DNA of 9,729 nucleotides. Origin: an uncultured Ruminococcus sp. Its GTDB lineage: Bacteria; Bacillota_A; Clostridia; Oscillospirales; Ruminococcaceae. Positions 4,692-9,729 of this stretch are shown piece by piece. Location: positions 1-9,729 of the forward strand of contig CACZPE010000074.1 in NCBI GenBank assembly GCA_902782875.1. The letters run 5' to 3'. The notes under the pieces are model-generated. The model was not told the DNA's origin. It worked only from the letters and a program-made list of their open reading frames with translations, and ran no database searches. The position numbers and the translations under genes are program-made. Each line of letters begins with the position of its first letter. The first letter of the stretch is position 1.

Positions 4692-5681
4692 ATGAAAAAG
4701 CGCCTTATACCAATACTTATATTGCTCCCGTTCATCACAGCGGTGGTGTGCGTGGGGATAGGAAGATACTCTCTCGGCTTCACGGAGAGTCTTTCTGTGC
4801 TGTTTGCACGGTTCACGGGGGCAGAGGTGTCCAAGAACGCCTATTCCGTGGTATGGAATATCCGCCTGCCGAGAATAATACTTGCAGCTTTCGTAGGAGC
4901 GGGCCTGTCTGCGGCAGGTGCTGCATTTCAGGGGGTCTTCTCAAACCCCCTGGCAACGCCCGATACTCTCGGCGTGGCCAGCGGCGCTTCCTTTGGTGCG
5001 GCACTGGCGATGCTCATAGGCTCTCCTCTTTTAGGCACACAGGTCACGGCGCTTATATTCGGCTGCTCAGCCTGTCTGCTCACTATGCTCATAGCAGGCA
5101 GGGAGCGCACGTCCGTATCATCTGTGATACTCGGCGGTATGGCCGTATCATCGGTATTCCAGGCTCTTGTAGCCCTGGTGAAGTACGTGGCGGACCCCGT
5201 GGATGAGCTGCCTGCGATCACATACTGGCTGATGGGCAGCATGGCAAGGGCATCATACAAGAATCTTGCGGTCGGACTGCCGCTGATAGCAATAGGAACT
5301 ATAGTCATATTCTTGCTCAGATGGCGGCTCGACGTCATATCTCTCTCTGAGGATGAGGCAGCATCTCTGGGCATGAACGTCCGTCTGATGCGCACGATAT
5401 ACATAGTATGCGCATCGCTTATAACAGCCTCATGCGTATCCATGTGCGGTCAGGTCGGATGGATAGGCCTGCTCGTGCCGCATATCTCCCGTATGATAGG
5501 CGGCAGCTCGGGCAAAAGCGTTATCCCCCTGTCCGTATCCCTCGGTGCAGTGTTCATGATGATCATGGACACCATTGCCAGGACGATGACCGCCGCGGAG
5601 ATACCCATATCCATACTCACCGCCCTTATCGGAGCACCTATGTTCATAGCCCTGCTCAGAAGAAAGGGGGCAGCGGAATGA
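4692..5681 (+). CDS. FecCD-family ABC importer permease
   Basis: A 329-residue polytopic membrane protein forming the translocation channel of the importer. Family signatures are clear: RLPR (58-61), the SAAGAAFQ-x-x-F-x-NPLATPD block (73-91) followed by LGVASGASFGA, WLMGS (179-183), GQVGWIGLLVPHISR (253-267) with the conserved P-H-x-x-R, and the C-terminal PISILTALIGAP (305-316). The first hydrophobic helix starts at about residue 4, and several others are visible (62-82, 117-134, 193-210, 235-250, 276-292), consistent with the usual ten-helix fold. The frame stays open upstream to 4470, but ATG 4692 is preferred. It has GGGAGG at 4681-4686, gives the normal family length, and leaves out the terminator. 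The stop overlaps the ATPase start by 4 nt (ATGA). Confidence 0.94.
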   Translation: MKKRLIPILILLPFITAVVCVGIGRYSLGFTESLSVLFARFTGAEVSKNAYSVVWNIRLPRIILAAFVGAGLSAAGAAFQGVFSNPLATPDTLGVASGASFGAALAMLIGSPLLGTQVTALIFGCSACLLTMLIAGRERTSVSSVILGGMAVSSVFQALVALVKYVADPVDELPAITYWLMGSMARASYKNLAVGLPLIAIGTIVIFLLRWRLDVISLSEDEAASLGMNVRLMRTIYIVCASLITASCVSMCGQVGWIGLLVPHISRMIGGSSGKSVIPLSVSLGAVFMMIMDTIARTMTAAEIPISILTALIGAPMFIALLRRKGAAE

Positions 5682-6454
5682 GGCTTGAGATACAAAACGG
5701 CACTTTCTCATACGGCAGCACGAAGATACTGTCGGGCATATCCCTGTCTCTTGAAGGCGGCGAGATACTTGCCGTGCTGGGTCCCAACGGCTGCGGCAAG
5801 ACCACACTGCTAAGATGCATCACGGGGCTGCTGAAATGGCAGGAGGGCACAGCGCTGCTTGACGGAAAGGATCTTTCGGGGGACAAGGCCCACTGGAAAA
5901 AGATGTCCTATGTCCCGCAGCTTCGCACGGCCGCTCCCGCATATACCGTGCGTGAGATGGTGACTCTCGGCAGAAGCGCACATATCGGGCTTTTCGGCAC
6001 ACCCTCGGCACATGACAGGGAGATAGCAGACCGCGCAATGGATGAGATGGGGGTAACTCCCCTTGCAGACAAGCTCTGCACGCATCTCTCAGGCGGTGAG
6101 CTGCAGACCGTACTTATAGCAAGAGCCCTGGCGGCAGAGCCCTCTGTGCTGATACTCGATGAGCCCGAATCAGGGCTTGATTTCAGGAATCAGCAGCTCA
6201 TGCTCTCTATTATCAGAAAGCTCTCCGACAAGGGCCTCGTGGTCATATTCAATACCCATTTTCCCCAGAACGCACTGAGCACCGCCGACAAGGCGCTCAT
6301 GATGTCAAAGGGCGGCGAGCCTGTATTCGGTGCGGTCAGGGATGTGATAACCGCAGAGAATATCAAAAATGCCTTCGGAGTGGAGGTCATCATATCCGAA
6401 ACGGTACACAACGGCAGGACCTACAGCTCGGTAACGGCCCTGGGCGATCAGTAA
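5678..6454 (+). CDS. ABC importer ATP-binding protein (FecE/BtuD-like)
   Basis: A 258-residue cytoplasmic ATPase that powers the FecCD permease. It shows all nucleotide-binding motifs: Walker A GPNGCGKT (35-42), Q-loop Q81, signature LSGGE (137-141), Walker B VLILDEP (157-163), D-loop SGLD (165-168) and switch histidine H194. The length and the C-terminal 60 residues suit the siderophore/B12 importer subfamily. The frame runs open far upstream inside the permease gene, but the ATG at 5678 is chosen because MRLEIQNG is the normal family start, a purine-rich AGAAAGGGGG lies at 5661-5670, and it overlaps the permease stop in ATGA, implying coupled translation. It is the last gene of the importer unit, with a strong terminator 7 nt after the stop. 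Confidence 0.96.
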   Translation: MRLEIQNGTFSYGSTKILSGISLSLEGGEILAVLGPNGCGKTTLLRCITGLLKWQEGTALLDGKDLSGDKAHWKKMSYVPQLRTAAPAYTVREMVTLGRSAHIGLFGTPSAHDREIADRAMDEMGVTPLADKLCTHLSGGELQTVLIARALAAEPSVLILDEPESGLDFRNQQLMLSIIRKLSDKGLVVIFNTHFPQNALSTADKALMMSKGGEPVFGAVRDVITAENIKNAFGVEVIISETVHNGRTYSSVTALGDQ

Positions 6455-6461
6455 TTCCAGA

Positions 6462-6493
6462 ATCAGATGCGTCTGCACGCATCTGATTTTTTT
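6462..6493 (+). terminator. Intrinsic terminator of the importer operon
   Basis: ATCAGATGCGT (6462-6472) pairs perfectly with ACGCATCTGAT (6477-6487) around a CTGC loop, and T continues unbroken to 6493. It starts 7 nt after the ATPase stop. Confidence 0.95.
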
Positions 6494-6535
6494 GTATCAT
6501 GCCGATGAGCGTCTGGCGGCTGCCCATGATTACAA

Positions 6536-6555
6536 TATGGTAAAATTTATACTTT
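6536..6555 (+). promoter_or_regulatory. Recurring GGTAAAAT-TATACTTT motif upstream of recJ
   Basis: TATGGTAAAATTTATACTTT closely matches the motif at 1027-1046, and more loosely AATAAAAGTATACTTT at 3113-3128. It contains an extended -10-like TGG-TAAAAT (6538-6546). It may be an upstream promoter or an operator shared by several units. It lies just before the better recJ promoter. Confidence 0.4.
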
Positions 6556-6560
6556 ATTTA

Positions 6561-6589
6561 TTGATTAAATCGCCGCTCGGTAGTATAAT
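6561..6589 (+). promoter_or_regulatory. Putative sigma-A promoter of recJ-relA
   Basis: TTGATT (6561-6566, four of six consensus bases) and a perfect -10 TATAAT (6584-6589) are separated by exactly 17 nt. The predicted start of transcription is near 6596, about 40 nt before the recJ start codon. Confidence 0.75.
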
Positions 6590-6636
6590 TAAATGATACG
6601 AACACCTGAAAGTACAAACGCAAAAGAGGAATTGCT

Positions 6637-8667
6637 TTGATAAAGAAATGGCTGATACCCGATATTCCCGAAAGCAAGGTAAATAGCCTGGCACTGACGG
6701 GACATATCAGCAAGACCGCCGCCAAGGTCCTTATCGGAATGGGGCTCGATACGGTGGAAAAAGCCGCCGTATTCTTCGGTCAGGACGGCGACGGGCAGAC
6801 TCTGCCGCTGAGCGACCCGTTTCTGATAAAGGATATGCAGACTGCGTGTGATGTGATATCCGACGCAGTAGACAGCGGTGAGCTTATATGCATATACGGC
6901 GACTATGACTGCGACGGCATAACATCCACTGCGGTGCTGTCGGATTATCTCGGCAATATAGGCGCCAACGTCACGGCGTATATAAACGAACGAAATATGG
7001 GCTACGGCATAAACCCCGATGCGATAAGAAAACTGCACGAGGACGGTGTCGGGCTTATCATAACGGTAGACAACGGCATATCCGCTCTTGAGGAGGCAAA
7101 GCTCTGCAAAGAGCTGGGCATAACCCTTGTAGTGACCGACCACCACCAGCCGGGAGAAGTACTGCCCGAAGCTGCTGCTGTTGTCGATCCCCACAGGGCT
7201 GACGATACATCGCCCTTCAAGCCGCTGTGCGGCTGCGGTGTAGCACTCAAGCTCATAGCCGCTCTCGAGGGCGGTGACCTGGATTTCGCAGTGGAGCAGT
7301 ATTCGGATATAGCGGCCATCGCAACAGTTGCCGATGTAGTACCGCTCACAGGCGAAAACAGACAGATAGTCCGCACGGGTCTAAAGTATCTTGAAAATAC
7401 GGAAAATCACGGTCTGAGAGAGCTTATCGCAAAGGCAGGGCTCAAGGCTCCCTACAACTCGACTTCAATAGCCTTCGGGCTCGCTCCGAGAATAAACGCC
7501 GCAGGCAGGACAGCATCCCCTCTTGAAGCGCTTTCGCTTCTGACCACAGAGGATGCGGACGAGGCTTCCGCTCTTGCGGAGCGCATAAACGACCTCAATT
7601 CAGGGCGCAGAGCTTTTGAAGAGAGGATAATGAATGATATATCCGCCATGGTGAAGGCTGACAGTACGCTCCTGGACAGGCGTGTGCTCTTTTTCTGCGG
7701 AAAGGGCTGGCACCACGGCGTTGTGGGCATAGTCGCATCAAGAGTGACCGAGCGCTTCGGCAAGCCATCCTTCCTCATGTCATACGATGAGGACGGCGGC
7801 GATGTCAGAGGTTCTGCACGTTCATTCGGTGAATTCAACGTATTCAAAGCACTTTCGGCGTGCTCTGAGCTTCTCGTGAAATTCGGCGGCCACTCGGGCG
7901 CAGGCGGATTCACAGTGGCATATGATGATATAGGCAGATTCGGCGATACTCTGGAGAAATATGCCGCCAATGTACTCACAGAGCCGCTTTGCCCCGAGAT
8001 ACCCGCAAGCGGTACCTTAGGCCCTGAGGATCTTACCGAGGAAAGCATACGGGGACTTGATATACTCGAGCCCTTCGGTGAGGGCAACCCCAAGCCTGTT
8101 TTTCTCCTTCCCGACGCTGTTATAGAGCGTGTGTCGCCCATATCCGACGGCAAACACACAAGGCTCACGATAAACTGCGGCGGCATTACCGCGGAAGCGC
8201 CCATATTCGGCACAAAGGCGGAGGATTTCCCCTATCGCGCGGGCACAAGAGTAAATATGCTGGTATCGGTGGGTCTTAATACATACGGCAGCAAGACATC
8301 AGTTTCCCTGCGTGTGGTTGATATACGCCGCACGGGGCTCAGACAGACGGGACTTATAGCCGCAGAGGACTGCTACTATAAATTCAGGCGCGGCGAGATA
8401 AGCGAAAGGCGTATGCTCGACCATATCCGTCCTGAAAGAGACACATTCGCCGCTGTATACAAAGCGATAGACGGTCCATGCGACGTGCTCGGCCTCTATG
8501 CGCTCACGGACGGCATAAACCTGTGCAAATTCCTGATAGCTCTCGATGTATTCGACGAGGCAGGACTTATAGATTACGACAGGGTCGCACCAAGGATAAC
8601 AAAACGGCAGGTATCTGGCAAGGCCGACCTTGAAGCAACGCCTACTATGAAAAAATTCGCGGTATGA
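6637..8667 (+). CDS. recJ: Single-stranded-DNA-specific exonuclease RecJ
   Basis: A 676-residue DHH-family nuclease that degrades ssDNA from the 5' end in recombination, mismatch and base-excision repair. The DHH domain carries YGDYDCDGITST (87-98, D89/D91/D93), VDNGI (144-148) and TDHH (167-170), the metal-binding catalytic residues. The DHHA1 domain has the GGHSGAGGF motif (417-425). The OB-like region begins around LEPFGEGNPKP (477-487). A C-terminal domain of roughly 110 residues (about 565-676) with RDTFAAVYKAI (601-611) and a LIALDVFDEAGLI segment (633-645) matches the extra domain of Firmicutes RecJ, though the protein is shorter than Bacillus RecJ. The start is TTG at 6637 with AGAGGA (6625-6630) six nt upstream; MIKKW is a typical beginning. 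relA follows after 49 nt, a conserved neighbour in Firmicutes. Confidence 0.96.
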   Translation: MIKKWLIPDIPESKVNSLALTGHISKTAAKVLIGMGLDTVEKAAVFFGQDGDGQTLPLSDPFLIKDMQTACDVISDAVDSGELICIYGDYDCDGITSTAVLSDYLGNIGANVTAYINERNMGYGINPDAIRKLHEDGVGLIITVDNGISALEEAKLCKELGITLVVTDHHQPGEVLPEAAAVVDPHRADDTSPFKPLCGCGVALKLIAALEGGDLDFAVEQYSDIAAIATVADVVPLTGENRQIVRTGLKYLENTENHGLRELIAKAGLKAPYNSTSIAFGLAPRINAAGRTASPLEALSLLTTEDADEASALAERINDLNSGRRAFEERIMNDISAMVKADSTLLDRRVLFFCGKGWHHGVVGIVASRVTERFGKPSFLMSYDEDGGDVRGSARSFGEFNVFKALSACSELLVKFGGHSGAGGFTVAYDDIGRFGDTLEKYAANVLTEPLCPEIPASGTLGPEDLTEESIRGLDILEPFGEGNPKPVFLLPDAVIERVSPISDGKHTRLTINCGGITAEAPIFGTKAEDFPYRAGTRVNMLVSVGLNTYGSKTSVSLRVVDIRRTGLRQTGLIAAEDCYYKFRRGEISERRMLDHIRPERDTFAAVYKAIDGPCDVLGLYALTDGINLCKFLIALDVFDEAGLIDYDRVAPRITKRQVSGKADLEATPTMKKFAV

Positions 8668-8716
8668 TCCGTTTAACACTGAAGGGATATGACATAATCC
8701 AAGAGGGAGGATATAC

Positions 8717-9729
8717 ATGAACAACACTGAAACGGTCTATACGATAGACATTCTTATGGAAAAGCTGATGAAGGACAACAAGCAGTATGACATAAGCAAA
8801 ATAGTTTCAGCATATGAGTTTGCGGCAACTGCGCACGCAAATCAGGTGCGTTCATCGGGCGAACCTTATATCACCCATCCTCTTGCGGTGGCATATATCC
8901 TTCTTGAGCTCGGTATGGACACCGATACCATATGTGCGGGCCTTCTGCACGATGTGGTAGAGGATACCGACGTTACCCTTGATGAGATAAAGAAACGCTA
9001 CGGACAGGACGTGGCGATGCTCGTTGACGGTGTCACAAAACTCGGCAAGATCCCCCTTTTCACCAAGGAGGAGCAGCAGGCGGAGAATGTCAGAAAGATA
9101 CTTCTGGCCATGTCTCAGGACATAAGAGTCATCATAATAAAGCTTGCAGACCGTCTGCACAATATGAGGACGCTGCAGTTCAGACCCGCCCACAAGCAGA
9201 GAAACACCGCCCTCGAAACGATGAATATATACGCCCCCATCGCCCACCGTCTCGGTATCAAGACGATACAGGACGAGATAGAGGATCTTGCGTTCCGCTA
9301 TCTTGACCCGTTTGCGTATTCCGAGATCGAGCAGATGCTGAAGATACGCAGCGATGAGCGTCAGGCATTCATAGAGAAGATAAAGAAGCAGATAGCCGCA
9401 AGATTTTCGGAGCTGGGCAATCCCGAGCCGCAGCTCTCGGGTCGCGTTAAGAGCGTGTACGGCATATACAAGAAAGCCTTTATCATGGGCAAGAGCATCG
9501 ATGAGATATACGATATATACGCCGTGCGCATAGTTGTGAACACCGTTATCGAGTGCTATAACGCGCTCGGTATCATACACGATATGTACAACCCCATACC
9601 CAACCGTTTCAAGGACTATATCGCCACTCCCAAGGCGAATATGTACCAGTCGCTGCACACGACCGTAATCGGTACGGAGGGTATACCCTTCGAGGTGCAG
9701 ATCAGAACGGTGGATATGAACTATACCGC
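8717..9729 (+). CDS. relA: RelA/SpoT-family (p)ppGpp synthetase/hydrolase (3' end cut by window)
   Basis: The first 337 codons of a bifunctional alarmone enzyme, cut by the right edge. The HD hydrolase domain is intact in its key residues: H54 in THPL, HD at 78-79, ED at 82-83 within HDVVEDT, and D145 in KLADRLHNM. The synthetase domain follows with GRVKSVYGIYKK (242-253), the YDIYAVRIV strand (265-273), the RFKDYIATPKANMYQSLHT substrate loop (297-315) and EVQIRT (326-331). Both activities are therefore predicted, as in long Rel enzymes; the missing part should hold the TGS and ACT domains. GAGGGAGG (8703-8710) lies 6 nt before the ATG. Spacing from recJ is 49 nt without a terminator, so cotranscription is likely. 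A large open frame on the opposite strand here is a shadow. Confidence 0.96.
   Translation, partial: MNNTETVYTIDILMEKLMKDNKQYDISKIVSAYEFAATAHANQVRSSGEPYITHPLAVAYILLELGMDTDTICAGLLHDVVEDTDVTLDEIKKRYGQDVAMLVDGVTKLGKIPLFTKEEQQAENVRKILLAMSQDIRVIIIKLADRLHNMRTLQFRPAHKQRNTALETMNIYAPIAHRLGIKTIQDEIEDLAFRYLDPFAYSEIEQMLKIRSDERQAFIEKIKKQIAARFSELGNPEPQLSGRVKSVYGIYKKAFIMGKSIDEIYDIYAVRIVVNTVIECYNALGIIHDMYNPIPNRFKDYIATPKANMYQSLHTTVIGTEGIPFEVQIRTVDMNYT

Noticed and set aside
5408..5677. N-terminal extension of the ABC ATPase frame inside the permease gene
   Set aside because: This is an out-of-frame reading of the permease. The ATPase family begins at MRLEIQNG (5678).
6496..6530. Inverted repeat ATCATG...CATGAT after the importer terminator
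   Set aside because: Only 6 bp with a poorly paired interior; likely chance.
6589..7194. A 201-codon minus-strand frame covering the recJ start and promoter
   Set aside because: It overlaps the RecJ DHH domain motifs and has no supported start; a shadow.
7452..8213. A 253-codon minus-strand frame inside recJ
   Set aside because: Ser/Pro-rich shadow of the RecJ coding frame, with no recognisable domain.
8673..8698. Possible relA promoter, TTAACA and CATAAT
   Set aside because: The spacer is only 14 nt, too short for a sigma-A promoter; cotranscription with recJ is simpler.
8852..9658. A 268-codon open frame on the minus strand
   Set aside because: It lies entirely inside relA, whose motifs are unmistakable on the + strand. 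The minus frame has no ribosome binding site and its composition is that of an antisense shadow.

Overview
The window looks like chromosomal DNA of a Gram-positive Clostridia member, most likely Ruminococcus or a close relative in the Oscillospiraceae. This rests on the rpsF-ssb-rpsR type of cluster, the DnaB/DnaD- and DnaI-like primosome genes, a lipoprotein ABC importer with a Thr/Glu stalk, a recJ-relA pair, strong purine-rich Shine-Dalgarno sites, frequent ATA isoleucine codons and two TTG starts. The genus is inferred from general resemblance, not from a search. Every supported gene lies on the + strand.

Layout. (1) 16-854: ssb and rpsR, the end of a ribosomal/replication operon whose rpsF should lie just outside the left edge; it closes with a terminator at 873-900. 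(2) 902-968: a telomere-like TTTAGGG inverted repeat, followed by a short intergenic stretch with a putative promoter. (3) 1129-3047: a two-gene primosome unit. A DnaB/DnaD-family protein overlaps by 4 nt (TTGA) an AAA+ helicase loader of the DnaC/DnaI type. It is closed by a terminator built from a second TTTAGGG-type element. (4) 3156-6493: an iron-siderophore/cobalamin-type ABC importer, with substrate-binding lipoprotein, FecCD-family permease and ATPase, driven by a very good promoter. The binding-protein gene is separated from the permease by a 222-nt leader-like region holding a long 73-nt hairpin, an intrinsic terminator and a further hairpin before the permease ribosome binding site. 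(5) 6561-9729: a promoter, recJ, and the first 337 codons of a RelA/SpoT-type (p)ppGpp enzyme cut by the right edge.

How the genes work together. ssb, the two primosome genes and recJ all serve DNA replication or repair, on separate transcription units. SSB coats ssDNA, the DnaB/DnaD-like protein and DnaC/DnaI-like ATPase would load the replicative helicase, and RecJ degrades 5' ssDNA ends. The ABC importer is a self-contained uptake system. Its substrate cannot be fixed from sequence; iron-siderophore, heme or B12 are all possible. RelA couples nutrient limitation to growth control.

The coding content is ordinary. The material worth a second look is intergenic: the telomere-like G-rich hairpins, the structured region between binding protein and permease, and a recurring GGTAAAAT-TATACTTT motif upstream of transcription units.
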